Shown here piece after piece: positions 61,601-63,124 of a stretch of 64,000 nucleotides of DNA. Positions within the stretch are counted from its first letter, which is position 1. Every line of letters begins with the position of its first letter. The DNA lies in assembly GCA_911728435.2 (NCBI GenBank), contig OU452208.1:2542001-2606000 (forward strand), read 5' to 3'. The stretch is from Apoderus coryli (lineage: Eukaryota; Arthropoda; Insecta; Coleoptera; Attelabidae). The notes below the pieces were generated by a model. It was given only the letters and a program-made list of their open reading frames with translations, searched no databases and was not told the origin of the DNA. The position numbers and the translations under genes were made by a program.

Positions 61601-62739
61601 ATATTTCATTAGAATTAGCTGGGGATTACAAGAATAATTAATTTTTAAAATGCAAAGAAATAAAAGCACTTTGTTGCTATACTTTTGTCCAATAATGCAT
61701 ATCTGGTGGGTACTTACAGTTTTTTTATCCTCCATATTCCTCTCTGATTCCAGTTTGTTTCTCATGATAGTTTTATATTCTTGCTCCAACATTTCCAATC
61801 TAGTAGCTCGCATAAATAATGTAAATTTATTCTTTGGATCGTTGCTACTCAAAAAATTTCTTGCTGTATCCTGATTCAGGACACATATAGGATTGTCCAC
61901 TTGAATATTCAAACCAGCTGTGATATTACTCACCTCTTTTGACAAAGTTGATATGACTTCACCTAAATAGAAATTCGTTTGTGTAGGTTATTTTGATGTA
62001 TAAGGTGTTGGAGAAATTACTAGGACCTCGAGCTATATTCTGATACGAGGAGGTACACAAAAAAAATCGGGAAAAAAGGGAAAATCATGAAGTTTTGGAA
62101 ATGATTTAACAAGGTCTCTGCGTTGACAGATTGGCTCACCATGCTACAGGGTGGTGGTAAATTACAGTAGCATAGTTAACTAGTAAAAATAAGTGTAAGT
62201 CATTTTTCTCATATCATAAAGACCCATTTAATTGAAAGTTTCTAGGATCTTCTTTTAAATTTAAGTGTAAAATTAATGTTTCTAATAACTGGAATATTAA
62301 AAAAAAAATCGCATTCTATGTTACAAAATACGATTCCAGAAATAGTTTTCAAATATTTTCGTTGCGACCCAACCGCTCACCGGCCGAGTATATACAGCAA
62401 AAAGAGGCTTACCAACCGTATTACGGTGTTGCCATTGTCTGTTCATAGCTTGCTTAAAGAAGACTGTGACTTACTACGTACTATAATATTGATAAGGTAA
62501 AAATGTATTACTATTATATAATATTATAAATATTTAAATTTTATACTGTCGAAATACCCATAAGAAATCCAAAATTTTACCTGTATGCGTCTTTATTCGA
62601 TAAGTTCCACTACCGGTAGCCGAGATATTCCGTATTATGGTGATAGATGGACCATAAACAGCTGGTCTATATGCCATTGGGCCTTCATTGCACAATACAA
62701 TTTCTATAGATGCACTGGGTCTTCCAGATTTTACGAACA
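19572..62739 (-). CDS. SMC6: SMC6, structural maintenance of chromosomes protein 6 (15 exons seen, N-terminus off-window)
   Basis: Exons, 5' to 3': 62581-62739, 61718-61962, 56388-56638, 56115-56318, 51753-51946, 50908-51048, 42598-42782, 40760-41070, 40321-40537, 37765-37935, 33837-34024, 30372-30651, 30117-30311, 23616-23743, 19572-19602. They sum to 2900 nt, 965 residues plus stop. All 14 junctions have GT-AG sites and matching phases. The order is: the rest of the N-terminal head with a Q-loop region (NIQVDNPICVLNQ), coiled coil, hinge (exons at 42.6 and 40.8 kb), returning coiled coil, then the ABC signature LSGGERSFST and Walker B YFLDEFDVYM. SMC6 pairs with SMC5 in the complex that handles recombination intermediates and DNA repair (family knowledge). 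The length fits about 1100 residues with roughly 130 missing, including Walker A. Introns carry most of the window's transposons. Confidence 0.96.
19603..20799. other. SMC6 last intron, unrecognised part
   Basis: A plus-strand 129-codon ORF (19730-20119) shows no recognisable domain and probably is not a gene. The rest is AT-rich. Confidence 0.4.
20800..21440 (+). pseudogene. Heavily decayed mariner transposase
   Basis: Frames with many stops give an HTH-like N-terminus (MEQRNLEQR...KFCVSL), REDVEDENLQAV, an RRLTVRMLSE block and PKLKNVLKG. The end GNYYEGDNIDV is the mariner C-terminal signature, also seen in the 59-kb mariner. The order is right but several parts are missing. Confidence 0.7.
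21450..22790. other. Intron sequence without recognised content
   Basis: AT-rich, with short ORFs on both strands. Nothing I can assign. Confidence 0.4.
22795..23480 (+). pseudogene. Decayed LINE fragment
   Basis: NYADDAKVY (RT catalytic box, about 22795-22825) and later IELLEGVQRRVTKIPPELKH and NIIGYRSQRGALI (about 23140-23280), separated by stops and frameshifts. The pattern is that of a CR1/RTE-like RT C-terminus, distinct from families A, D and F. Confidence 0.65.
23616..23743 (-). CDS. SMC6: SMC6 exon: C-terminal head
   Basis: Encodes DKLNRSKVIDILLHHA and YVFLTPQDVSFIKQDISIL, matching the DMVNR and LTPQD landmarks. It lies 6.4 kb from the previous exon, which is separated by two LINEs and a transposase remnant. 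Donor GTAAGT at 23615. Confidence 0.95.
23790..23893 (+). repeat. About 100-bp repeat shared with 29950-30055 (inverted), upstream of two LINE copies
   Basis: The segments share TTCAGG, AATTAATTTTGGT, ACACGTCAAGT and TTTRCCAAATGYCGCAT in the same order. Each copy is followed by a TACAGGATGTC motif and then by a family-A LINE pointing away from it. The repeat may be the end of a DNA transposon that served as a common insertion site. Confidence 0.6.
23896..23954. mobile_element. 59-bp inverted-repeat mini-element with TA duplication
   Basis: CAGGATGTCCCATTTAA at the left and TTAATGGAATATCCTG at the right form an imperfect terminal inverted repeat flanked by TA on both sides. The ends resemble those of the DUF4817-type transposons. 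With about 25 bp between the arms it is close to a bare pair of ends. Confidence 0.6.
23975..26466 (+). mobile_element. 5'-truncated LINE, family A (Jockey/CR1 group), copy 1
   Basis: It begins near the end of the endonuclease domain (GNLLDLVLSNVSCDVV). The main frame, to 25455, carries the linker and RT fingers (NYRPISILSNFSKIFE, QHGFFTGRSPVTNL, KAFDRIDHAIL). A frameshift at about 25320 moves SGAPQGSNL and FADDLKL into another frame. A deletion then removes about 30 residues before the final ORF (25553-26272, thumb and C-terminal domain with RRKFLKILAFKIDGCFPVRG). The 3' end has CTGTTAGACAATAAAG followed by TTTA repeats, the tail shared by copies B and C. Inactive. Confidence 0.88.
26566..27330 (+). 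pseudogene. DUF4817-type transposase, broken by frameshifts and a LINE insertion
   Basis: Starts MVKLAETQRIDVLIMTGYID, an HTH (DUF4817) N-terminus. It continues GHVRDLPRSGRPSIPEDKKL, YKIELIHELNEDN and FFEGTTRQRYLDFFRIELIP, and ends at REYLNDVYSIKKI where the next LINE begins. Several internal deletions and frameshifts are visible. The WPPRSPDLT end is missing. Confidence 0.8.
27337..29935 (-). mobile_element. 5'-truncated LINE, family A, copy 2
   Basis: The 3' tail lies at about 27340 (CTTTATTGTCTAACAGG in plus reading). ORF 29933-28242 (563 aa) starts at the end of the endonuclease domain (IIVGDFNVHYSS) and runs through NYRPISILSNFSKVFEI, QHGFFQKRSTVSNL, DFSKAFDKIDHSLM, SGVPQGSTLAPLLFAI and FADDLKL. 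One single-base shift at about 28305 then moves to ORF 28284-27487, which carries the C-terminal domain. Apart from the 5' truncation and that shift the copy looks fresh. It interrupts the DUF4817 transposase and sits in an SMC6 intron. Confidence 0.9.
29950..30055 (-). repeat. Partner of the 23790-23893 repeat, inverted
   Basis: The reverse complement matches the plus-strand segment at 23790-23893 over the listed blocks. It lies between the LINE copy 2 start and the SMC6 signature exon. Confidence 0.6.
30117..30311 (-). CDS. SMC6: SMC6 exon: ABC signature and Walker B
   Basis: Encodes TIDIDMLGKKLDLVVMPQ, the signature LSGGERSFSTVAFLYALW and Walker B FPFYFLDEFDVYM. These identify SMC6 rather than SMC5 or SMC1-4. 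Donor GTGAGC at 30116. Confidence 0.97.
30372..30651 (-). CDS. SMC6: SMC6 exon: coil to C-terminal head
   Basis: Encodes QLNEITRSIGRIENTTENIV and later RKKYYKMTENYFITF, then the head entry RNVLEFRQFK. Acceptor TTTCAG, donor GTTTGT at 30371. Confidence 0.93.
30700..30785 (-). repeat. Isolated family-A LINE 3' tail
   Basis: TTCTTTATTGTCTAACAGGT followed by CCGCAATTACAACAC matches the 3' ends of copies B (27345) and C (34490). No coding sequence is attached. Confidence 0.6.
31208..31340 (+). pseudogene. C-terminal LINE fragment
   Basis: Encodes MYERSFSYNIAKLYNRLPED and FKSTVRRLIPSLL, then a stop. It matches the C-terminal pattern of the family F-like LINEs. The rest of the element is absent. 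Confidence 0.6.
31669..33815 (+). pseudogene. LINE, family D, copy 1, interrupted by a miniature BEL element
   Basis: Pieces in order: KPLQIIFNSSIHFGVFP and SFITPVFKSGNRADLSNYL, a damaged palm region (SSGVPQRSHLG about 32148), and LVKDVGVYLDTSLNYT up to 32300. After the 32305-32897 insertion the protein resumes with RRWSVDFNINTIKTLYTGFV, VRPHLKYTSAGW and the C-terminal ORF to 33452. The tail ends in TTATTATTATTATTA at about 33800. Many stops and frameshifts make it an old copy. Confidence 0.8.
32305..32897 (-). mobile_element. Miniature BEL/Pao element (TRIM-like) with 70-bp terminal repeats and 5-bp target duplication
   Basis: Direct 70-bp repeats (32305-32374 and 32828-32897; 4 differences) bound the unit, and ATACT is duplicated on both sides (32300-32304, 32898-32902). 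In minus reading the right repeat ends TTTACA and is followed by TGGTCCTTCGAG, a typical BEL primer-site start. A 122-residue Gag N-terminus (32723-32355, coiled-coil rich with RRSKNRQLMELQLPKIKK) runs into the left repeat. No protease, RT or integrase is present. Five-bp duplications fit BEL/Pao. At 593 bp it needs another element's enzymes. Confidence 0.85.
33837..34024 (-). CDS. SMC6: SMC6 exon: returning coiled coil
   Basis: Encodes NEKFLADRLAGYLTRLGSAK and REAAAGGERMPEL. Acceptor ATCCTAG, donor GTAAGC at 33836. The TAA-repeat tail of a LINE ends about 20 bp from this donor. Confidence 0.88.
34479..36722 (-). mobile_element. LINE family A, copy 3, with an unbroken RT ORF; inserted in LINE D copy 2
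   Basis: The 3' end is the TTTATTTATTTATTGTCTAAC tract at 34479-34500 (plus reading), as in copies 1 and 2. The 5' end is truncated before the RT, at about 36722, where the host LINE D resumes. It lies in the SMC6 intron between the exons at 37.8 and 33.9 kb. Confidence 0.88.
34589..36748 (-). CDS. LINE reverse transcriptase, 719-residue uninterrupted ORF (family A)
   Basis: The first dozen residues come from the neighbouring LINE; true LINE sequence begins around YNMNFRKANF. RT domain: NYRPISILSNFSKVFEIAIH, then QHGFYQKRSTVTNL, YTDFSKAFDRLDH, the SGAPQGSNLAPLIFSI box and the catalytic LLFADDLKFFR. The thumb and C-terminal domain follow (DRWCADNRLPLNTKKCKCMS, RSKLEYASVVWSPIYQ, RKFLKYISYKIDGRYPDRG). 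It ends in a small Cys/His-bearing tail (SACNLCNKHK). Endonuclease and ORF1 are missing, so it cannot retrotranspose by itself, but the lack of stops over 2.1 kb suggests a recent insertion. Confidence 0.9.
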   Translation of the reverse strand: MNPEGRQMEHEYNMNFRKANFIQLYDNIFSQDWSFINEVGDVNDAVSQFYYKIFDLFDKSVPTFRHRKQRFTYPCWYTPCIIQQIKAKATFLKKLRTSGSIQYYDMYKILRSDIKRGVEREYSNYLESIQNSIKTDTRQLWRFIQNKKRKSRIPGAMIDVDGSTMTDAQVIVDAFAGFCEGVFMHSQSYDGCSKDLGSNSAISTGCFDYEDIFNALKKLKPKNTAGFDGIPSFLIRDCAYIFAKPLQVLFNKSINAQTFPDVWKKARICPVHKANDVNEIVNYRPISILSNFSKVFEIAIHNKLFSQIKNLIIVHQHGFYQKRSTVTNLSEFLQYVYPTMSRGDQVDAIYTDFSKAFDRLDHGIILRKMRALVFGVALVGFLESYLTGRTLFVEYNGFKSRDFVATSGAPQGSNLAPLIFSIYVNDITANVFSSCLLFADDLKFFRIIRNPLDCELLQTDLVALDRWCADNRLPLNTKKCKCMSFARSADIVRYEYSTGDDILQRCKEVRDLGVLVDNELSFNPHLHSICQEATRALGFIIRSTREFQNIDPLIALYQSLVRSKLEYASVVWSPIYQVYINKLEQVQRKFLKYISYKIDGRYPDRGVDHNELLNRFGFQSLQCRRVSASQIFLFKLINSLLDCPHLLQEVNLNVPLAYTGNMHLFRVPQAHTNYETRAPVISACNLCNKHKISVHTNFFSNNLVAFKHSLQAHLVNLRI
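36941..37758. other. Intron sequence, one possible Tc1 scrap
   Basis: About 37010-37085 encodes YGQDNVEFKQENLCPTVKHGG, which resembles the PTVKHGG region of Tc1 transposases; it is short. The rest shows nothing I recognise. Confidence 0.35.
37765..37935 (-). CDS. SMC6: SMC6 exon: returning coiled coil
   Basis: 57 codons, symmetric phase 0, for example SELEDINKEVAEKNAKVEEL. Acceptor TTTTAG, donor GTAAGT at 37764. It is too short and too stop-flanked to appear as a free ORF; it was found from phase and splice sites. Confidence 0.88.
38206..39817 (+). mobile_element. R1/I-like LINE with RNase H, 5'-truncated, 14-bp target duplication
   Basis: Flanked by the identical 14-mer AAGTGCTCGTTTCA (38192-38205 and 39818-39831). 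It encodes, in three frames, the RT C-terminus (DKVKYLGVILDKRLIWNQHI, KPMVTYASLVWWPK) and a 173-residue RNase H domain (38717-39238) with YTDGSK, the Glu region FQAEIDAINR and the DSQAAL aspartate. A stop follows WVPGHEGI, then GNEAADQLAKEG. The C-terminal ORF to 39736 has a CRFCEDATETTEHVLCEC zinc-like motif. RNase H in a LINE points to the R1/I/Loa side of the tree, unlike families A, D and F. It has no poly-A tail, and frameshifts make it inactive. Confidence 0.85.
39832..40314. other. Intron sequence without recognised content
   Basis: Continues the sequence interrupted by the R1/I-like LINE. Stop-rich; a decayed transposase is possible, but I cannot name one. Confidence 0.35.
40321..40537 (-). 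CDS. SMC6: SMC6 exon: returning coiled coil
   Basis: Encodes ELNQLQSEMRTNRTHRAELE and further heptads. Acceptor ATCACAG, donor GTAAGT at 40320. Confidence 0.92.
40760..41070 (-). CDS. SMC6: SMC6 exon: hinge, second part
   Basis: Encodes VIVSNCFVDQNNIESILLVP, then RVPQNCKQALTLTGDRYYPD, all conserved SMC hinge sequence. Donor GTAAGT at 40759, acceptor TTTGCAG. Confidence 0.95.
41075..42596. other. SMC6 hinge intron, mostly unrecognised
   Basis: No genes seen. At 42195-42240 a TA-flanked CAGGGTGAGTCACGAGGAAC looks like a terminus of a DUF4817-type transposon; its partner end is not visible. Around 41800-42050 is a stretch that reads like a mid-repetitive element (CCAATTGAGCTAAATTTTAG), family unknown. 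Confidence 0.4.
42598..42782 (-). CDS. SMC6: SMC6 exon: hinge, first part
   Basis: Encodes YYVKLKNKKWAVAAEGYL, the hinge-proximal motif, then DGRLLRQIFSKCYQTNAKTP. Donor GTAATA at 42597. Confidence 0.93.
42857..43270. mobile_element. Possible MITE with ACCGGGTGTCCC / GGAACACCCTG ends
   Basis: The left end (ACCGGGTGTCCCA, 42859) and right end (TGGAACACCCTG, ending 43270) are roughly inverted and both abut TA-rich bases. An inner AACACCCTGTATATA at about 43012 could be an alternative right end, giving a shorter unit. Non-coding. It lies 75 bp outside the SMC6 hinge exon. Confidence 0.45.
43320..43560 (+). pseudogene. R1/I-like LINE tail fragment
   Basis: Encodes MARLGLEESDENRFCREEED and DHLAPECAPI, matching the zinc-like tail of the 38-kb LINE (LGL-EDD-CRFC...H-L-EC). 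Confidence 0.65.
43557..45420 (-). mobile_element. LINE, family D, copy 3, 5'-truncated with two frameshifts
   Basis: The 3' end starts in the TTTATTTATTTATT tract at 43562. ORFs in order: 45303-44926 (RKSAGPDGIPPLFLIKC, SFITPIFKSGNRGDVSNYRP), 44941-44075 (288 aa: YTDFSKAFDCVNHRLLIHKL, SSGVPQGSHLGPLLFNLF, FRLFADDLKCYRR, the YASAVWTPS region) and 44082-43837 (C-terminus). Each consecutive pair overlaps by a few bases in shifted frames, so single indels are enough to explain the breaks. Confidence 0.88.
45583..46236. mobile_element. 654-bp foldback element
   Basis: The two halves are reverse complements over nearly their whole length (about 310 bp each): AGATAGGCTATGAG at 45583 pairs with CTCATAGCCTATCT ending 46236. 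The centre is a palindromic ACGACGTAAATGACATATG / GTCATGTACATCG zone at about 45890-45960. The left arm has an internal near-duplicate of about 33 bp (ACCATACGTCAAC twice). AAT flanks both ends (45580-45582, 46237-46239). Non-coding; the superfamily is unclear. Confidence 0.85.
46469..47140 (+). pseudogene. R1/I-like LINE RNase H and tail remnant
   Basis: Encodes the RNase H pieces ICSDSQAALRAL and LVWVPGHSGIEGYEL and, after stops, LNNWDLQCRLCNGTVET and HVICECVALQRRR. It is the same clade as the 38-kb LINE but a different, older copy. Confidence 0.75.
46797..47745. repeat. Inverted pair of LINE 3' ends
   Basis: The left arm (about 46797-47177, plus) and right arm (about 47345-47745, minus) are diverged reverse complements. 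Shared blocks include ACCTGCAATGTAGATTGTGT, TGTGATATGTGAGTGTGT and GCATAAAATACGG. Each arm has its own small deletions. The spacer is about 165 bp. Confidence 0.8.
47800..50560 (-). mobile_element. LINE, family F, long copy with (TAA)n tail
   Basis: The 3' end is the AATAATAATAATAATAA run at about 47800. The 5' end falls in the endonuclease domain: GIGIIYRPPS (about 50440) and VMGDFNINYL (about 50345) are read in 50406-50212, then a frameshift at about 50210 leads into the 737-residue RT ORF. ORF1 and the first half of the endonuclease are missing. Confidence 0.88.
47972..50185 (-). CDS. LINE reverse transcriptase, 737-residue uninterrupted ORF (family F)
   Basis: Starts inside the last part of the endonuclease domain (DLYCNTDHLLIFC). 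RT motifs: YNDLRPISILPTMSKIFERI, GFRKRHNTATALL, ILLDQSKAFDLVNFHLLLSK, ERGVPQGSILGPLLFSVY and the catalytic MYADDVQFYIP. The thumb follows (NPSKTVAMCVG, NLGVIFDSRLSFNEH, YPHVDYCSQVYYHF), then a C-terminal domain ending in a SYIAPQLLNR region. No stops over 2.2 kb. The family is shared with the older copy at 13.5-15.2 kb. Confidence 0.9.
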   Translation of the reverse strand: MNFSSSGVCDLYCNTDHLLIFCNILLQVDKASPKVLIYRNFSNFDADSFHEAANLIAWNDFNALDDLNVRTQQLSDRILNLFDRFAPIKTYITKRPLQPYITYTIREMIKLKHKAYKRYLNLKTPATRQYYVELRNYIKNAIKAEKNAYIQHTLNHRTDPKELWRDISQWGVNTKRNQTSHLPESLQNANDINNHFLNVAGSSDVPNNLMDFFKNNLYNDNFSFKFHDITSDDVMNNIRCIKSEAYGVDNINVKMLKIIIGHCCEVLKAIFNDSINSGVFPQIWKFANVIPIPKIQSPTSYNDLRPISILPTMSKIFERIVSAQIQEYLNLNSILPPFQSGFRKRHNTATALLKVTDDLARTLDISECVAFILLDQSKAFDLVNFHLLLSKLKYLGFDPVSLNWLKGYLFDRHQRVKLSSTRWSDVGVMERGVPQGSILGPLLFSVYCFDVASNLKHLKMHMYADDVQFYIPFHVMNAPDVIAKCNEDLFNFSVWCESNGLRINPSKTVAMCVGSDRHEDLITQNYTIIINDTVIEWAQKAKNLGVIFDSRLSFNEHCLTVYKRAMYRLRSIYSLKHSLSETTKLRLVKALVYPHVDYCSQVYYHFLTDYNKNRIQRVQNACIRYASSVPYRSHITPFLHRLNEPKFYLRCDYIFLLLLHKIYHAQTPVYLYELINRRSSVHNVNIRHNTFTIPQHVTSKFEGCFSYIAPQLLNRIIDLLDLPLETFKTQIKSRLAM
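50561..50905. other. Intron sequence without recognised content
   Basis: Lies between LINE F and an SMC6 exon. A minus ORF (50634-50882) has no recognisable motif. Confidence 0.4.
50908..51048 (-). CDS. SMC6: SMC6 exon: end of N-terminal coil
   Basis: Encodes NVLILYGREIPQVKKLIQ and KQEPRGPLG, matching the RYG-x3-P and P-x-GP-x-G landmarks just before the SMC6 hinge. Donor GTAAGT at 50907. Confidence 0.93.
51232..51445 (+). pseudogene. BEL/Pao Pol C-terminal (DUF5641) fragment
   Basis: One plus frame gives LKVDDVVLLANPNLHRNTWL, then LGRVLKVCQGRDGVVRVA. This is the D-V-V-L...W-x-LGRV...G-D-G-VRVA pattern of the domain following integrase in BEL/Pao Pol. It is isolated in an SMC6 intron and does not belong to the element at the left edge. 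Confidence 0.75.
51753..51946 (-). CDS. SMC6: SMC6 exon: coiled coil
   Basis: The acceptor is ATTACAG before 51946, not the nearer TTTAG: only the former matches the phase of the previous exon. It encodes FTLVEQQKTQRMRQLAALQ... to ...EIAQIKSKI. Confidence 0.9.
52200..53790 (+). pseudogene. LINE family A, copy 4, with the catalytic FADD box deleted
   Basis: ORF 52252-52884 has FPSSWKLARICPVHKVGPID, QHGFFHRRSTTTTLVEF, YTDFSKAFDKLNH and SGAPQGSNLAPLIFAVYIND. At 52870-52885 the sequence goes from SLILL directly towards DLKVFRTI with a shift, losing the FAD of FADD. ORF 52947-53747 carries the rest, with a second small deletion (FILRVLYHALV lacks about 17 residues). Certainly inactive. It lies in the SMC6 intron at 51.9-56.1 kb. 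Confidence 0.88.
53845..54614 (-). mobile_element. Penelope-like element fragment
   Basis: Contains a GIY-YIG ORF (54070-54594) between 106-bp inverted repeats (54029-54134 and 54509-54614; 2 differences). At 53845-53880 is ACATGTTTCGTGACTCG...CATCAGTGGTAC, a pattern seen at Penelope-like element ends. The RT part that should precede the nuclease is absent. Confidence 0.75.
54070..54594 (-). CDS. GIY-YIG endonuclease domain of a Penelope-like element
   Basis: 174 residues. GVYALNCNSIYVGQTGRAFD gives the GIY-YIG pair (here GVY and YVG), followed by the conserved RIREHL with Arg, and NHNFDIETNTKILHLCPK further on. A CST...GVYAL start with a Cys cluster is typical for Penelope-like endonucleases, which nick DNA to start target-primed reverse transcription. 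Both ends of this ORF are encoded by the two inverted arms, so the N-terminal 28 or so and the last dozen residues may not be native. The native protein has RT upstream in the same ORF; that is missing here. Confidence 0.8.
   Translation of the reverse strand: MFNCGRSLIKLVATISIKNQRVKEREAIDRTKHNINSILNNSKCSTHLLQRTGVYALNCNSIYVGQTGRAFDTRIREHLKIINKAREEQCDEINSNSTFANHIVNSNHNFDIETNTKILHLCPKSTLLNVLEIMEINNAKNCPTLQCINDQVDFDCLPFFNSLIFNANCTNQLD
54933..55077. repeat. Perfect 64-bp inverted repeat with 17-nt loop
   Basis: 54933-54996 is the exact reverse complement of 55014-55077, with loop 54997-55013. As RNA or single-stranded DNA this is a 64-bp hairpin. The outer end, CAATATATGAAAG, leads on the right into a LINE 3' fragment. 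Confidence 0.95.
55085..55250 (+). pseudogene. LINE 3' tail fragment
   Basis: Ends TTGTAATTGGGCGTAAGCC, then TGTTAGACATGATAAAG and (ATT)n. The TTAGACA motif is related to the tails of family A. Little coding sequence remains. Confidence 0.6.
55300..56100 (-). pseudogene. DUF4817-type transposase remnant and its terminus
   Basis: The minus strand encodes PQFLPRIPTAENYANF, LPTLLEEVPLVQRPNIVFRQ and DGAPACYSRNV (second catalytic Asp region), then after a stop FLNQWIDRGG. The right side carries GGGACACCCTGTATATA and a second GGGACACCCTATATATA (56042-56098), two tandem end-like motifs. The left terminus is not identified. Confidence 0.75.
56115..56318 (-). CDS. SMC6: SMC6 exon: coiled coil
   Basis: Encodes EIENKIKEINNQINAQKV... 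and LEELKKKYSTKRNERKT. Acceptor TTTCTAG, donor GTAAGT at 56114. A transposon end lies within about 15-20 bp of this donor. Confidence 0.92.
56388..56638 (-). CDS. SMC6: SMC6 exon: coiled coil
   Basis: Heptad-rich, with LQNELMWAKVRDSELELEQQ matching the LKNEM-AWA landmark in SMC6. The donor is GTAATT at 56387; the exon ends in GT so that the next exon's first A completes a Val codon. Confidence 0.92.
56895..57690. mobile_element. Non-coding TIR element carrying a minisatellite
   Basis: Left TATGCCTAGTAGGG...CTAACAGTGTTTCTTAACCAAGAA (about 56908-56945) is matched, inverted, by two tandem copies on the right (57510-57590 and 57590-57670, about 77 bp apart). The right end thus has a duplicated terminus. 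No transposase is present. Confidence 0.7.
57051..57330. repeat. 40-bp minisatellite, about 7 copies
   Basis: GGACGCTG-like marks recur at 57091, 57131, 57171, 57211, 57250 and 57290. The unit is roughly GGACGCTGCTGGACCGAAGG plus ATGTTTGTTAGTGGCTCCTT, with a degenerate copy before 57091. One frame is open across it by chance. Confidence 0.92.
58081..58799. repeat. 119-bp perfect inverted repeat plus a 73-bp direct repeat
   Basis: 58081-58199 is the reverse complement of 58651-58769 without visible mismatch. In addition 58202-58274 is a direct copy of 58727-58799. The left junction is therefore itself a near-palindrome (58085-58240). The interior, 58275-58650, has no coding signal. Confidence 0.9.
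59012..60333 (+). mobile_element. mariner transposon, full length, recently inactivated
   Basis: 1322 bp, flanked by TA (59010-59011 and 60334-60335). The ends CGAGGTCCGTTCAAAAAGT and ACTTTTTGAACAGACCTCG are inverted repeats with about one mismatch. Size and ends are typical of mariner. The transposase is broken by small deletions only, so this is among the youngest insertions in the window. Confidence 0.93.
59217..60279 (+). pseudogene. mariner transposase with two small frameshifts
   Basis: ORF 59217-59759 carries the paired HTH domain (CIKFCVKNEIKCNQVCEMLQ, DDERSGRPSTS, VADEVGISVGSCHHI). A small deletion at about 59675 shifts the frame. The next frame has GDETWVYGYDVETK (first catalytic Asp), VLHHDNAPAHSS (second) and PPYSPDIAPCDF (third; mariner D...D...D34D). 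A one-base loss in the T run right after CDF shifts again. The tail ORF (60088-60279) ends GDYFEGDHIDVDE. All catalytic Asp codons remain, but no single frame joins them to the HTH. Confidence 0.92.
60760..61580 (+). pseudogene. Decayed Tc1-like transposase of the composite element
   Basis: HTH remnant (STYNERGYLEN-like region at 60860, then KRPIILTGN), LTWTVDKWKKVLFSEL (first catalytic Asp lost), VFFYG-V-SHGMG, then frames giving LPYAEWEMPLRFIFQQDNDP (second Asp, HSS), NVRVLQWPEQSPDLTPLK (SPDL) and ENLGEELERGIRTQ. Several frameshifts and stops are present. Confidence 0.8.
61718..61962 (-). CDS. SMC6: SMC6 exon: Q-loop region and start of coiled coil
   Basis: Contains LNIQVDNPICVLNQDTARNF, the conserved SMC6 Q-loop neighbourhood, then FMRATRLEMLEQEY entering the coiled coil. 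Donor GTAAGT at 61717, with a Tc1-type terminus just 25 bp beyond it. Confidence 0.95.
61963..62578. other. SMC6 intron, no recognised content
   Basis: Short ORFs only. The plus ORF at 62276-62500 is not similar to anything I know. Confidence 0.5.
62581..62739 (-). CDS. SMC6: SMC6 exon (first in window): N-terminal head
   Basis: It encodes FVKSGRPSASIEIVL, NEGPMAYRPAVYG and GSGTYRIKTHTG, the head strands that follow the Walker A exon in SMC6. Acceptor TTTTAG, donor GTAAAA at 62580. It starts with two bases of a split codon, so a further exon exists upstream. Confidence 0.9.
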
Positions 62740-63124
62740 CTAAAACGAAATAGGATTTATTATGAAGAGTTGCGACCGTAACTCCGAAAAACACCACTGG
62801 ACCGTTTCAATTTTGACTATATTGGTTTCTAAATGAGTTGAACTATAGATTAATCAAATATTATTGCACAACTTAGTGTATACGTCAACTGACGTTTCAC
62901 TACATATACAAAAAAAAATCACATGGAATATGAGGGTGAAATCGAGGGTCGTCTTCGAAAATTCGATCATCTAGGTTCCCTAACCCTCAGCACGATCACG
63001 GAAATACTTGATTACCCCCTGGCGATGATATCCCGGGAGGTTCTCACTAACCTAAGGTACGCCCAGAATTATAATAATAGTAGAGACATTATTGATTTTA
63101 ACAAAAGGCGAAGTTTAAGCAAAG
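62740..63124. other. SMC6 upstream intron, no recognised content
   Basis: I looked here on the minus strand for the Walker A exon of SMC6 and did not find one. A plus ORF at 62923-63225 is unassigned. Confidence 0.5.

Larger units (their letters stand above)
56725..61692 (+). mobile_element. Composite Tc1-like transposon filling an SMC6 intron
   Basis: The left end TTGAACAAAAGTATAGCAAC (56725) and right end GTTGCTATACTTTTGTCCAA (ending 61692) are inverted repeats with one mismatch in 20, flanked by TA (56723-56724 and 61693-61694). A decayed Tc1 transposase lies near the right end (60780-61580). Inside are a TIR element with a minisatellite (56895-57690), a LINE remnant (58005-60700), a 119-bp inverted repeat unit (58081-58799) and a mariner (59012-60333). 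The intron spans 56639-61717, so only about 110 bp is not within this element. Confidence 0.85.

Noticed and set aside
62276..62500. Plus ORF with HRPSIY resembling the SMC6 exon nearby
   Set aside because: The likeness is a few residues only and on the opposite strand; no wider match.
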